From Paenibacillus sp. Soil766 (lineage in GTDB: Bacteria > Bacillota > Bacilli > Paenibacillales > NBRC-103111), in assembly GCF_001428105.1 (NCBI RefSeq), contig NZ_LMSJ01000006.1:60389-124388 (forward strand): DNA of 64,000 bases. The letters run 5' to 3'. The notes under the pieces were generated by a model. That model did not search any database. It worked only from the letters and a program-made list of their open reading frames with translations, and was not told the origin of the DNA. Of the stretch, positions 1 through 9,342 are shown in pieces. The position numbers and the translations under genes were made by a program. How positions within the stretch are numbered: position 1 is the stretch's first letter; each line of letters starts with the position of its first letter.

Positions 1-626
1 CTATCAAAACGAAAAACCAATACACCGAACGGCTTCAAACTTCCGCCGGGAACTTGATGTACGAGCGTTAAATCTTGGTTTTCGGGACGATTTGCATCAA
101 AGGACCATTGCGTCCAGTAGGTCGTATTTTGACCGTGGATGAGTGGATCATATCTGGTAGCTATGGCAGCTGTTCGATCATCGATCTTCATATATTCAGG
201 GTTGAACAGAACTGAGCTTGTTCCGCCCACGTAAAGCTCTGCATGCTTCACCATTGCGTTAGAGCCCTGCATGGCAACCAGCGTTCTAGTAATATCCTGC
301 GTCCGTTCGAAGTTCTTCACAAAATCAAATCCATTTAAACTATAGTCAAATTTATTATCAAACGCCCAATGGGATAGCAACAGCTCAAGATTGCCTAACT
401 GGTCATCGATATTTTGCGACCGTTGTTCAATTTGCCGATAATGAAGTTGAAGAAGCTCACTTTCTACGCGGCCACCCGCCATCCAATACACGAGCACCCC
501 CATCACCAGTCCCGGAATACCCGAAACGATAAAGATCGTGATCAGACTCTTTTTGTAAAAGCGACCTTGTCCACCAATTGTTTTGCTTAAACTTCTTACT
601 AGACCTTCTTTCATTGCTCGGAACAT
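1..626 (-). CDS. Membrane-bound AraC-type transcriptional regulator, N-terminal part (runs off window)
   Basis: The frame is open from an ATG at 626 to the window edge, about 208 codons, so only the N-terminus is visible. A short cytoplasmic start (MFRAMKEGL) is followed by one membrane helix at about residues 27-48 (SLITIFIVSGIPGLVMGVLV). An extracytoplasmic region with a predicted helix (QIEQRSQNIDDQLGNLELLL) comes next. This layout is typical of the large Paenibacillus AraC regulators that carry an extracellular sensor and a C-terminal HTH domain. The HTH lies outside the window, so a sensor kinase is the alternative. A GGTGAG-like ribosome site precedes the ATG. No partner gene can be assigned. 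Confidence 0.6.
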   Translation of the reverse strand, partial: MFRAMKEGLVRSLSKTIGGQGRFYKKSLITIFIVSGIPGLVMGVLVYWMAGGRVESELLQLHYRQIEQRSQNIDDQLGNLELLLSHWAFDNKFDYSLNGFDFVKNFERTQDITRTLVAMQGSNAMVKHAELYVGGTSSVLFNPEYMKIDDRTAAIATRYDPLIHGQNTTYWTQWSFDANRPENQDLTLVHQVPGGSLKPFGVLVFRFD

Positions 627-762
627 GCTCTCACCAACCGTTCGAAAGTTTAGTTTGGAGCGAAGACTTCAACTTAGAGCGTATACGGATTTGGTGCGGG
701 ATGGTAGTCAAATTCCAGTGGAGTTTCATTACTTTTCCGACTTTTATTACTTGTCCTATCTT

Positions 763-1530
763 TCACTCTAGCGCCCACTCCACCTTTATCGCTCCTTGTA
801 GACCGTCTCCTTTCACAACGAACCGGTATTCAGCAGTCTTTTTTATAGTCACACTGTACTTTAGCCTACCGTTATTGTTCTCTCGTCCTCCTAAATTATC
901 ACCGTTGTCATCAATAAGCGAATATCCGTAGCCGCCTCCATTTACATTCGTAATCTCCACTGCGTAAGACAATTTCTCACCTTCTCGAACTACCACTGGA
1001 ATCTCATGTTTTCCATTAAAATAGGTAAAGTTAGCTTCGAAAGATGTACTAGTTGTTTTATCGCTCCATCCATTTTTCACAGTGAAATCGATGTTGAGAA
1101 CGACGACAAGCAGCAGTGGAAAAGCGATAGAGAATGCGTATTTAACAGGTGATTTCAGTTTCAACCATTGTGTCCCACCATAAAAAACGAGAGCAGACAG
1201 CGCCCCGACAATACCTGCTATTATCGTATATGCATTGAATCCATGTACCATAAAAATGGCAAATCCTGCAATGATATAGAGCAGCACTTTTCCTAATTTA
1301 CCAATCCTTGGAATGAGTCGTGCAAATAGGTCAATCACGAAGGAACTGGCTATTCCATATAGATAGAAAAAGTGTAACAGTTTCAACTGAAAAACATCCT
1401 CAACAATCTTATACATATCGAATCCGGTGTTCATGAATAAGAATAGAATGAATAGAAGCGTTGCGATGCCTGCCCCGGATAATTTCGATAAAAGGTAAGA
1501 TACTACTCGTTGTCCGCGTAGAATGTCCAT
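763..1530 (-). CDS. Polytopic membrane protein with extracytoplasmic C-terminal domain, unknown function
   Basis: A 255-residue protein with about five hydrophobic helices in its first 150 residues. A polar, beta-rich tail of about 110 residues follows (for example GGYGYSLIDDNGDNLGGREN) and probably faces outside as a small sandwich domain. I do not recognise a family. I place the start at the ATG MDILRG because AAGGAG lies about 12 nt upstream; a GTG four codons earlier abuts that same site and is less likely. It lies 37 bp downstream of the signal-peptidase-like lipoprotein gene on the same strand, so the two are probably co-transcribed and may both act at the cell surface. Confidence 0.6.
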   Translation of the reverse strand: MDILRGQRVVSYLLSKLSGAGIATLLFILFLFMNTGFDMYKIVEDVFQLKLLHFFYLYGIASSFVIDLFARLIPRIGKLGKVLLYIIAGFAIFMVHGFNAYTIIAGIVGALSALVFYGGTQWLKLKSPVKYAFSIAFPLLLVVVLNIDFTVKNGWSDKTTSTSFEANFTYFNGKHEIPVVVREGEKLSYAVEITNVNGGGYGYSLIDDNGDNLGGRENNNGRLKYSVTIKKTAEYRFVVKGDGLQGAIKVEWALE

Positions 1531-1567
1531 CTTAATCCCCACTCCTTAACCATCATGTAGAGAGTGC

Positions 1568-2236
1568 CTACCGCGTTCCGCTGTCCGCATATCCCATTAC
1601 CATTCCCTTAATAGTAGTGAGAGGCAATGAACCAAAGATTTGACTGTCAATACTTCTCCACCACGTATCACCCATAACAAAGACATGGCCCTCAGGAACA
1701 TTAACCTTAGCCATATCCATGTTAAAGTATTCTTTCATGGTTTTCTGGCATGATTCATTACATTGAGCGGAACCTGGCTTATTAAGCGTCTCAAAATACT
1801 CTTCTTCTTCGAGTCCCCAACTAAGCGCTTTACCATAGAAGGTATCTAGCCTTTTATGGTTAACATAAACTTGACCTTTTTTTATTTCAATTTCCTCGCC
1901 TGGAAGAGCTATAACTCTTGCTATATTATATTCGGGCGGATTTAGCCTCGGATATTTGTTCTCATCAATTGCAGGTGTTTGATAGTAAATTACATCGCCG
2001 CGATGAATAGCATGTTGATTAAAATAATTCGGGTCAACAGCTATCTTCCCTTTGTCTTTGGAGATGTATTCTAAGTTGCGACGCGCCATTCCATCGTTAT
2101 CATTTTCAATAGTAATAAGGTTCTGGTTCATTACTATTGTCTTTGGCGAGTCTTGAGTAATTACGTCAGTAATGCTTTGCTCTTCGCAACCTAGAACGAA
2201 TAAGAAAAAGAAAACAATTAAAAGTGACTTCTTCAC
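1568..2236 (-). CDS. Signal peptidase I-like (S26) lipoprotein, probably inactive
   Basis: A 222-residue protein with a lipoprotein signal (hydrophobic run ending VLGC, lipidated Cys17). Its body matches the S26 leader-peptidase fold: RGDVIYYQ, then RVIALPGEEIEIKKGQVYVN, then VPEGHVFVMGDTWWRSIDSQ and FGSLP. In active enzymes the nucleophile is the Ser of a Ser-Met pair. The aligned spot here reads DGMARR, with Gly. The general-base Lys of the usual VKR[IV]IGLPG box is Ala here (NIARVIALPG). Related lipoproteins of the S26 family exist in bacilli. I infer a non-catalytic, surface-anchored protein. The gene is followed closely by that of the membrane protein at 763-1530. Confidence 0.75.
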   Translation of the reverse strand: MKKSLLIVFFFLFVLGCEEQSITDVITQDSPKTIVMNQNLITIENDNDGMARRNLEYISKDKGKIAVDPNYFNQHAIHRGDVIYYQTPAIDENKYPRLNPPEYNIARVIALPGEEIEIKKGQVYVNHKRLDTFYGKALSWGLEEEEYFETLNKPGSAQCNESCQKTMKEYFNMDMAKVNVPEGHVFVMGDTWWRSIDSQIFGSLPLTTIKGMVMGYADSGTR

Positions 2237-2402
2237 AGCAATCCCCCCTTATTTAATAATACGCATTAAAACAGAGAGACCGCCAATTAATTCCAACAAT
2301 TCCCTGAACTTCCGTAATGATTTACTTTTCGATAATTGATCAAAAGCAGCCCTCTTTTCTAGCATATCGTAAAAAGATAGCATACAACTGTTTTGAGCCC
2401 AT

Positions 2403-2428
2403 AAGAAAGAGCACCCTTTCGGGTGCTC
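2403..2428 (-). terminator. Rho-independent terminator of the 2.4-6.0 kb ABC importer operon
   Basis: An 8-bp stem (GAGCACCC/GGGTGCTC) with a 4-nt loop is followed on the minus strand by TTTCTT. It lies 17 bp beyond the stop of the binding-protein gene. Confidence 0.8.
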
Positions 2429-2445
2429 CACACTTGACTTATTAC

Positions 2446-4029
2446 TTACTTCTTCGCAGCTGCAAATAAATCGTTCATTTCCTTCACCAAATCATCCCCG
2501 CCTGATTTCTTCCAAGTTTCGAAAGCTGCTTTCAGAGCGGCTTCATCACTTTGACCGACGATGAATTTAATACGCGCATCATTGATAATGTTATCCAGTT
2601 GTTGGCCTTTTTGCGAGTAAACCGTGGAGATAAAAGGCTCAACTGGGTTTGCCACAATGTTGGCTTCTGCTTCTTTTTGAATCTTCGTCGTTTGCAAACG
2701 AAGCGGTGTTTGCTTCACTTTCAAACCGCGATCTTCCGGAATAAATGGCAGCATTTGATTCAAACCTTCTACTTCAGATTCGAGAAGCGCTGTATCCTTG
2801 CTCACCACGAGCGCTTCGCCATCTTTCGTATAATGCTTGCCTTCGATACCGTAGCCAGCTAACGTTTGAAGGTCTGGCTCATTCATTTGATCCAAGAATT
2901 TCAACACGCGTTTAAGTTCATCCTCTGTTTTCACAGTGGACTTCGAAACCGCTAGAATACCTGCAAAGCCGGAAGTCGGCAATGCTTTCAAGCCATTCTT
3001 ACCTGTTACGCCAATCATATTATCTACATAGTGAATGTTAGGATTGTCTTTGCCATCTTTAGCAAGCGCAGCATGAATTTTATCATCCATACGTGCGGCA
3101 TTGTCTGTTACGTCTATGATCACCCCTGCTTGATTGTTGGCAATGGGATCGTTCCACTTCGCGGAATCGAATATAGCAAAATCTTGATTGATTAGCTTCT
3201 CATCATATAGTTTTTTCATAAATTTAAGCGCTTCGAGGTATTCCGCGGTTTGATGCTCAGGTACGAGTTTACCGTCTACGATGCCCCATTTGTTCGGTGC
3301 TCCGAACCAAAGCTTCATCGTATCAAACCCGCTTGCCCATTGCCCTGTCCATTTGACCAATACCATGCCGTATGTGTCATCTTTGCCGTTTTTGTCAGGA
3401 TCTTTTTCTTTAAACGCTTTGAGCATATTGTAGAAATCATCGATTGTTTTCGGTTGTTGCATACCTACCGCTTCCAACCAATCTTTGCGATAGTTAATCC
3501 CGTTTCGGCCCAATGCGCGTCCACGGTAAATCCCGTAGTTTTTGCCATCAACTGATGAGTTGTTCATAATGACTTGGTTTGCTTTGCTGAGATTCGGATA
3601 ATCTTTCAAATACTTGCCAATTTCCCAGAACGCACCCGATTTAGCAGCGTTAACGAAGCTAGGGTTCTTCACATCGCCAACATAGATGATATGCGGCAGC
3701 TTTCCTGAAGCCAACGTAATATTAAACTTATCCGTATAGGATGCGTTCGGCACCCACTCGAGGTGAATATTCGTATTGGTTTTCTTTTCAATTTCAGTCG
3801 TAACAGGACCATCGTCCTTCGGGAAATTCGTTTTAAAGATCGGAAGCATGATGCTCAAATCAAGCGGTGCTAAGTTCTCAGGAGCTTTGGTCGCTGCTGC
3901 TTGTGTGGCAGAAGCGGATGCTGCTGGTGTTGCGGTTCCTCCTTTGTCACTACTACAACCAGCGATTGTCGTCATGACTGCTGTTCCTACTGTTGCTACA
4001 GTTACCCATTTTTTCGCATTTTTCTTCAT
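2446..4029 (-). CDS. Extracellular solute-binding lipoprotein of sugar ABC importer (LplA-like)
   Basis: A 527-residue protein that starts with a lipoprotein signal (MKKNAKKW..., lipobox IAGC, Cys25) and a Ser/Ala/Thr-rich linker. A family 1 extracellular solute-binding fold follows. A calcium-loop-like stretch, DPDKNGKDDTYG, lies near residue 210, as is common in this group. It captures an oligosaccharide or glycan fragment outside the membrane for the two permeases encoded just upstream. It is last in the operon order LplB-like, LplC-like, binding protein. No ATPase gene is present, as usual for importers that share an MsmX-type ATPase. The substrate is unknown; the divergent GH42 gene suggests a galactoside. 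Confidence 0.9.
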   Translation of the reverse strand: MKKNAKKWVTVATVGTAVMTTIAGCSSDKGGTATPAASASATQAAATKAPENLAPLDLSIMLPIFKTNFPKDDGPVTTEIEKKTNTNIHLEWVPNASYTDKFNITLASGKLPHIIYVGDVKNPSFVNAAKSGAFWEIGKYLKDYPNLSKANQVIMNNSSVDGKNYGIYRGRALGRNGINYRKDWLEAVGMQQPKTIDDFYNMLKAFKEKDPDKNGKDDTYGMVLVKWTGQWASGFDTMKLWFGAPNKWGIVDGKLVPEHQTAEYLEALKFMKKLYDEKLINQDFAIFDSAKWNDPIANNQAGVIIDVTDNAARMDDKIHAALAKDGKDNPNIHYVDNMIGVTGKNGLKALPTSGFAGILAVSKSTVKTEDELKRVLKFLDQMNEPDLQTLAGYGIEGKHYTKDGEALVVSKDTALLESEVEGLNQMLPFIPEDRGLKVKQTPLRLQTTKIQKEAEANIVANPVEPFISTVYSQKGQQLDNIINDARIKFIVGQSDEAALKAAFETWKKSGGDDLVKEMNDLFAAAKK

Positions 4030-4076
4030 CTAAACATGCCTCCTTTAGAATATGGACTTGCTTCTATCTGAATCCG

Positions 4077-4961
4077 TTACCCCTTGACCGAACCAATCAA
4101 GACCCCTTTAGCAAAATGCTTCTGCAGGAACGGATAGACAAACAAAATTGGAATTGTGCCCACGACGATAACGGCCATCTTGATGGATTGCTCGGGTGGT
4201 TTGACGAAATTCGGATCCATGGAGTTGAGATCACCTGCTGCAGCCTGAGACAGCAATACAATCTGTCTGAGCATTACTTGCAGCGGCCATTTGGCAGGAT
4301 CATTAATATACAGTAAAGCAGAGAAGAAGTTGTTCCAATGACCTACCGCGTAAAATAACGTAAAGGTTGCCAAGACTGGCATCGATAAGGGCAGTACGAT
4401 CCGCCAGAGAAGACCGAGCTCTGTACAGCCATCGATTTTTGCCGCTTCCTCTAGCTCCGGTGGGAGCTCTTGGAAAAAGTTTTTGACAATAATCAAGTTA
4501 AATGCACTAATCGCACCTGGAATCATCAATGCCCAATAAGAATCCAGCATATGAAGCTCGCGAATGACGAGATAAGTAGGAATTAATCCTCCGCCAAAAA
4601 GCATGGAGAAAATAATCAAATTTAGCACCGTATTCCGTCCCATTAAACTGCGCTTCGATAACGCATAAGCCATCGTCACCGTGAAGAAGAGGTTTACAAT
4701 AGTACCGACGACCATGATATAGAGCGACACGCCAATACTTTTCACAATCGTATCCGTCGAGAAAATAAACTTATAAGCTGTTAGTGTAAATGTCTCCGGG
4801 ATGAGGAATACCGCACGCTGCGTCAGCTCGGCATCCGATGCAAATGATCCTGCAATAACGTACAGAAATGGCAGAATGGCAACAATTCCAATGACACCCA
4901 GCACGATATAGTTAGTTACATCGAAGATGGTTCCGGAAACGCTCTTATATTGCTTTGCCAA
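4077..4961 (-). CDS. Sugar ABC importer permease (LplC/YtcP-like)
   Basis: A 294-residue permease with about six membrane helices. The ABC-ATPase coupling loop reads EEAAKIDGCTELGLLWRIVLPLSMP, matching the EAA motif of binding-protein-dependent permeases. It ends in a short tail (FAKGVLIGSVKG) typical of the LplC/CUT1 group. It pairs with the LplB-like permease (4995-5966) to form the channel for the binding protein at 2446-4029. AGGAGG-like sequence precedes the ATG. The gap to the upstream gene is 33 bp, so all three genes should share one transcript. Confidence 0.92.
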   Translation of the reverse strand: MAKQYKSVSGTIFDVTNYIVLGVIGIVAILPFLYVIAGSFASDAELTQRAVFLIPETFTLTAYKFIFSTDTIVKSIGVSLYIMVVGTIVNLFFTVTMAYALSKRSLMGRNTVLNLIIFSMLFGGGLIPTYLVIRELHMLDSYWALMIPGAISAFNLIIVKNFFQELPPELEEAAKIDGCTELGLLWRIVLPLSMPVLATFTLFYAVGHWNNFFSALLYINDPAKWPLQVMLRQIVLLSQAAAGDLNSMDPNFVKPPEQSIKMAVIVVGTIPILFVYPFLQKHFAKGVLIGSVKG

Positions 4962-4994
4962 AACCTCTCACCTCCTTTACCTATAGAATTCGTA

Positions 4995-5966
4995 TTAATA
5001 AATGCCGGATTGTCCGAATCGTTTCGCTGTCCAGTTCGCGCCAAGTACTAAGATGACGCCAATGACTGCTTTGAACAAACCGACAGCCGTACTATAACTA
5101 AACGCGCCTTGTGTGATCCCCATCATATATACATAGGTATCAAATACTTCAGCTACATCCCTGTTCAATGGATTCAGCATCAAGAAAATTTGCTCAAAGC
5201 CATTATCCAGAATGTCCCCCATCCGCAGGATGAGCAGAATTACGATGGTACTGCGAATCGATGGCAGCGTAATGTGCCACAGCTGTCTAAAGCGGTTGGC
5301 CCCATCCATAATCGCTGCTTCGTATTGCTCAACATCCACACCAGCCAATGCCGCTAAGAAGATGATTGTACCAAAGCCGCATTCCTTCCACATCGTTTGC
5401 ATAATGATCATCGGACGGAACCATTCCGGCGTAGCCAAGAAGTTGATTTTATAACCGAAATACTTCTGTAAGAGCTCGTTAATGAGTCCGCCTTCCGTCG
5501 TTAGAAAGACATAAGTCAAGCTTGCCACAATAACTAAGGATATGAAGTGCGGCACATAGATCAAGGTTTGTATCGTTCTTTTATACAGATTCACCTTGAT
5601 CTCATTCAGTAAGAGTGCAAGTATAATCGGTGCCGGAAAATAAAACACTAGATTATATAAGGAAAGCAATAACGTGTTGCGGAGAAGCATGAAAAATTCG
5701 GGATTTTGGAAAAATACACGGAAATGCTCTAGGCCGACCCATTCGCTTTTCCAAAACCCTAGAAAGGGTTGGTAATTTTTAAAGGCAAGCAGCACGCCCC
5801 ACATGGGCACATATTTAAAAATAATGAAATACAACAAACCCGGCGTAAGCAATGCGTAGATCCATTTATCCTTACGCAACCTTGCCCACACCTGTGATCT
5901 GCGAAGCCCTTTCGCCTCACTCACTTGAGACAGCTCTCTGTTGTTAGGAGCAGTTGCCTGTTTCAT
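4995..5966 (-). CDS. Sugar ABC importer permease (LplB-like)
   Basis: A permease of 323 residues with six predicted helices, a hydrophobic first segment (LLTPGLLYFIIFKYVPMWGV) and the EAA loop (EQYEAAIMDGANRFRQLWHITLPS). It is the first gene of the importer operon. An ATG five codons further upstream (5981) is possible, but GGAGGTG lies 8 nt before the ATG at 5966 and decides the start. The operon is divergent from the GH42 gene, with 240 bp between them holding both promoters. Expression is therefore likely tied to the same sugar. Confidence 0.92.
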   Translation of the reverse strand: MKQATAPNNRELSQVSEAKGLRRSQVWARLRKDKWIYALLTPGLLYFIIFKYVPMWGVLLAFKNYQPFLGFWKSEWVGLEHFRVFFQNPEFFMLLRNTLLLSLYNLVFYFPAPIILALLLNEIKVNLYKRTIQTLIYVPHFISLVIVASLTYVFLTTEGGLINELLQKYFGYKINFLATPEWFRPMIIMQTMWKECGFGTIIFLAALAGVDVEQYEAAIMDGANRFRQLWHITLPSIRSTIVILLILRMGDILDNGFEQIFLMLNPLNRDVAEVFDTYVYMMGITQGAFSYSTAVGLFKAVIGVILVLGANWTAKRFGQSGIY

Positions 5967-6152
5967 CCTTTTCACCTCCATGTCATGATCGCCTTGTGAG
6001 CGTTTGTAGCCTTATTATGCATCTCCTGTGATTTACCGCCTATCAGACATTCTTGTAAGCCCTTCCACATGCTGAGATTTTTTCTAAGTCAAGAAAGTGC
6101 AAACCGATCAAAACAGTTAAAACTTCTTCCCACGCCCCGCAAGAATGTGTTA

Positions 6153-6181
6153 TTGCCCTTGATCAAATTAGCACTTATAGT
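6153..6181 (+). promoter_or_regulatory. Candidate sigma-A promoter for the GH42 gene
   Basis: TTGCCC and TATAGT are separated by exactly 17 nt, 30 nt before the GH42 start codon. The match to consensus is 4/6 and 5/6. This is sequence evidence only. Confidence 0.45.
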
Positions 6182-6210
6182 AGAAACTAACTTTCTGATG
6201 AAGAGGATGG

Positions 6211-8211
6211 ATGATGGAAATGGGTAAAAAGCTATATCATGGCGCGGCCTGGTATCCTGAGCTGTGGGATCAAACGGTCATTGAGCAAGATATTGAACTT
6301 ATGAAGCAAGCTGGTATGAATGTTATGCGAATTGGTGAATTCGCTTGGTCCAATATGGAGCCTACTGAGGGCAATATCGATCTTAGTTTCTTTGTACAAA
6401 TGGTGCAGTTGCTCCATGAAAATGGGATAGACACCGTTATGTGTACGCCGACACCTACACCACCGATTTGGTTCACACACGGTCATCCGGAGCGGATGTA
6501 TGTGAATGAACAGTTGCAAGTGATGGGACATGGGTCGCGTCAGCATGCTTGTACGAATCATCCTTATTTCCGTAAAAAAGCAGCGATGATCACGGAGCAT
6601 ATCGCTCGCGCGATTGGACGACTGCCTGGCCTGATCGGTTGGCAGATTGACAATGAATTCAAAGCGCATGTATCCGAATGTATGTGCGGAACCTGCCTTG
6701 TTGGGTGGCATGAATGGCTTGAAGCACGTTACGAAACCGTAGAAAAGTTGAATGAGGCATGGGGCACGCAAATTTGGAGTGAATACTACCATAGCTTCGA
6801 GCAAGTGCCGCAGCCTGGTCCTGTGCCATTCTTACATAATTCATCCCTCAGTACGATGTACCAACTATTTTCGATGGAGAAAATCGCCCAGTTCTCAGAC
6901 GAACAGGCAGCGATAATCCGCCAATTCTCGGATGCACCGATCACGCATAATAGCAGTGTCGCTTTCAGCGTAGATAATGAGCGTTTATTTCGCGATTTGG
7001 ATTTTGCGTCGTTCGATACGTATGCAACCTATGACCATCCAGCGAACTACTTATTAAATAATGACCTGTGGCGGAACTTTAAGAGCGGCCGAGATTACTG
7101 GATCATGGAAACGAGTCCTTCCCATGCTGCCTCACTCGCAAGCTACGCAAAGCCGCATCCAAACGGTTATCTCAAAGTGGAAGCTGTTGCCGCTTATGCG
7201 CTGGGAGCAGAAGCCTTCTGTTATTGGCTATGGAGACAGCAACGGGCAGGCTGCGAACAGCCACACGGCTCTGTGCTCAGCACATGGGGCAAGCCTACAA
7301 TTGGATTCCCGAATGTTCTCGAGGTCGAGCAAGCTCGAAAAGAGATCGAAGCTACGATTCTCTCGACGCGACCTGTGCAAGCTGAGGTAGCGATGACCTA
7401 TTCGGATCGTTCCAAAGCGTTTCTGAAAACTGAACCGCATCAAAAGTTGAATCACCGCGGACTTGTAACCAGTTTCTATGAGCGGATACTCCATCTAGGG
7501 CTTCACCGCGACATTGTGCCGGAAGGCGCAGAGCTAGATGGGTACAAGTTGTTATTTACGCCTTTCCTCCCCTATATCTCGTCGGATCTGATGAAGCGTG
7601 CTTCCGCGTTCGTCGCCGAAGGCGGTGTATGGGTGGTTGGTCCTCTCTCCGGCGGTCGTACCGAAGAGCATACGATGCATACGAATGCTGCACTCGGTGA
7701 ATTGGAGGAACTCGCCGGTGTGGAGACAGTCTACACGTTCCCTATGGACGGCAGCGGGTCGATCGGCAGTGCATGGGGCGTCTCTGCCCCGTTATCGCTT
7801 TGGAGCTCCGTCTTCGAGCCAAAAGAGGCTGTTGCCGTCGGAACCGTTGAATCGGGAATGACACCGGGGTTGGCGTTCATTACCGAGCGAGCGTATGGCA
7901 AAGGCAAGATCGTTATGCTCGGCTCCATGCCGACCGGTGAGGAAGGCGAGCGCTTGTTGAACAAACTTATCCTGCACTATGCGGATGACGCGGGTGTAAC
8001 ACTTCGTACCGATGTGACAGCAGGTACGATTGTCGCTCCGAGACGCGGCGATGGCCGCGACGTATGGGTCGTTGTTAACATGGACGGTGCTGGCGGCAGC
8101 GTGACTCTCCCACGTGAAGGTGTGGATCCGATCACAGGAACCGTCTACCGTGAGGGGCAATTGAATCTTGCCCGTTATGAATATAAAGTAATCCAATTCG
8201 CCGCAAGGTAA
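6211..8211 (+). CDS. GH42 beta-galactosidase
   Basis: A 666-residue cytoplasmic glycosidase of the GH42 family, which releases beta-linked galactose from short oligosaccharides. The TIM-barrel domain shows the acid/base Glu149 in GWQIDNEF and the nucleophile Glu300 in YWIMETSPS. A zinc cluster typical of the family is complete: Cys114, then Cys157, Cys159 and Cys162 in ECMCGTC. There is no signal peptide, so it acts on imported sugar. A beta-sandwich C-terminus and a full-length trimerisation domain follow. ATG is used at 6211 or 6214, after AGAGG. It is divergent from the importer at 2446-5966, which likely supplies its substrate. Confidence 0.93.
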   Translation: MMEMGKKLYHGAAWYPELWDQTVIEQDIELMKQAGMNVMRIGEFAWSNMEPTEGNIDLSFFVQMVQLLHENGIDTVMCTPTPTPPIWFTHGHPERMYVNEQLQVMGHGSRQHACTNHPYFRKKAAMITEHIARAIGRLPGLIGWQIDNEFKAHVSECMCGTCLVGWHEWLEARYETVEKLNEAWGTQIWSEYYHSFEQVPQPGPVPFLHNSSLSTMYQLFSMEKIAQFSDEQAAIIRQFSDAPITHNSSVAFSVDNERLFRDLDFASFDTYATYDHPANYLLNNDLWRNFKSGRDYWIMETSPSHAASLASYAKPHPNGYLKVEAVAAYALGAEAFCYWLWRQQRAGCEQPHGSVLSTWGKPTIGFPNVLEVEQARKEIEATILSTRPVQAEVAMTYSDRSKAFLKTEPHQKLNHRGLVTSFYERILHLGLHRDIVPEGAELDGYKLLFTPFLPYISSDLMKRASAFVAEGGVWVVGPLSGGRTEEHTMHTNAALGELEELAGVETVYTFPMDGSGSIGSAWGVSAPLSLWSSVFEPKEAVAVGTVESGMTPGLAFITERAYGKGKIVMLGSMPTGEEGERLLNKLILHYADDAGVTLRTDVTAGTIVAPRRGDGRDVWVVVNMDGAGGSVTLPREGVDPITGTVYREGQLNLARYEYKVIQFAAR

Positions 8212-8325
8212 GTACGCCACTTGAACTTGAATAGTTCGTTTTACAAAATGGATTGAGCTACTGGGTATATGCACTGACAGGCAGCCTGCGCCTCACATAC
8301 GCTGTCTAAAAGAGGTGTACTCCCT

Positions 8326-9084
8326 ATGCCCACGTATAAAAGCAGTTCAATCAAGAGTAAATGGCGTAAAACAAAATGGCTGCTTCAACAACCGAATTTG
8401 CGCCAATATGTCCCTCGAACGGTGCTTTTTACGAAAAATAATTTGCATACGATGCTTGATGATTATAAGACAGTCTTTTTCAAGCCTACAGATGGTTCCG
8501 GTGGTTCAAATATTATTCGCATCAAGCGGGAGCCCTCAGGCTACCAAACTCAATTGAACCGCACGAAGAACTTCTATACCGAGCGGAAGAAGCTGCATAG
8601 CAAATTGTCCACACACGCGGGCAAGCGATCCTATCTACTCCAGAAAGGAATTAAGCTCGCCAAGACCAAAGGCAGACCTTTCGATATTCGCGTCATGGTG
8701 CAAAAAACGAATCAAGGTGAATGGGTCAGCACTGGCCTTTTCGCCAAAATCGGAAGACAAGGAAAAGTAGCAACGAATTATAATCAAGGCGGCACCATTG
8801 GCTATTTCAAGCCAACTATGCTGGGAGCAGGCTACTCCACTCCTGACATACAGGAACGGGAAGCACAATTAAAGCAGTTAGGCGTGGCGGTCGGGAATGC
8901 TTTTGATAATCATAATCGTGGATTCCGAGAACTGGGTCTCGATGTCGCGATTGATTCCAAAGGAATACCTTGGATTCTTGAAGTGAATACGCGACCTCAG
9001 TTTTATCCGCTGAAGAACATGTCTAATCGCAAGCTATATAGTCGCATGGTGGATATCGGGAAACAGTATGGTCGTAAGAAGTAG
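8326..9084 (+). CDS. YheC/YheD family ATP-grasp protein (spore coat-associated)
   Basis: A 252-residue protein of the YheC/YheD ATP-grasp family, known in Bacillus from endospore coats. Visible hallmarks are the nucleotide-binding lysine strand FFKPTDGSGGSNIIRI, the FDIRVMVQK strand and the C-terminal metal-binding strand WILEVNTRPQFYP. The exact reaction of the family is not established. An AGAGGTG site lies about 9 nt before the ATG. It stands alone between the GH42 gene and a bidirectional hairpin, so it is probably not part of a sugar operon. Its presence supports a spore-forming host. Confidence 0.88.
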   Translation: MPTYKSSSIKSKWRKTKWLLQQPNLRQYVPRTVLFTKNNLHTMLDDYKTVFFKPTDGSGGSNIIRIKREPSGYQTQLNRTKNFYTERKKLHSKLSTHAGKRSYLLQKGIKLAKTKGRPFDIRVMVQKTNQGEWVSTGLFAKIGRQGKVATNYNQGGTIGYFKPTMLGAGYSTPDIQEREAQLKQLGVAVGNAFDNHNRGFRELGLDVAIDSKGIPWILEVNTRPQFYPLKNMSNRKLYSRMVDIGKQYGRKK

Positions 9085-9114
9085 ATCATTGGTTTCTTAA
9101 TGGATTTGGATTTG

Positions 9115-9150
9115 AAAAGATAGATGGAAATTTTCCATCTATCTTTTTCA
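9115..9150. terminator. Bidirectional terminator after the YheC/D gene
   Basis: A 13-bp perfect stem (AAAAGATAGATGG/CCATCTATCTTTT) with A-rich and T-rich flanks on both sides, 30 bp after the stop codon of the YheC/D gene. Confidence 0.75.
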
Positions 9151-9167
9151 TTTTCATGCTGTTATAA

Positions 9168-9340
9168 GGATAAAGCAGGAAAACCTCCAACTATTTTCTG
9201 GCTTTCACTGCGAATACCGCAGGAATGCGAAAATGAACTGGAGGTTTGCCATCTAAACTCAATTTTCAACAGATTTACGTAATAATAGCTATATATGTTC
9301 CATCTAATCACTACAATTGGCCGCTCGCGCGTCTGTTACT
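9168..9340. repeat. Inverted-motif module, copy A (divergent)
   Basis: The space between the YheC/D gene and the GH105 gene holds degenerate copies of a short motif seen at three other loci in this window. Forward-like: GGAAAACCTCCAACTATTTTC. Inverted-like: GGTTTGCCATCTAAACTC and AATAGCTATATATGTTCCA followed by TCTAATCA. It is the weakest of the four copies. No ORF with a credible start lies here. Confidence 0.5.
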
Positions 9341-9342
9341 CC

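Noticed and set aside
2249..2431. A 60-codon minus-strand frame
   Set aside because: Its start lies inside the terminator of the importer operon and no ribosome site is present.
6232..6804. A 190-codon frame antisense to the GH42 gene
   Set aside because: It is a shadow of a well-supported glycosidase gene and has no start signal or family match.
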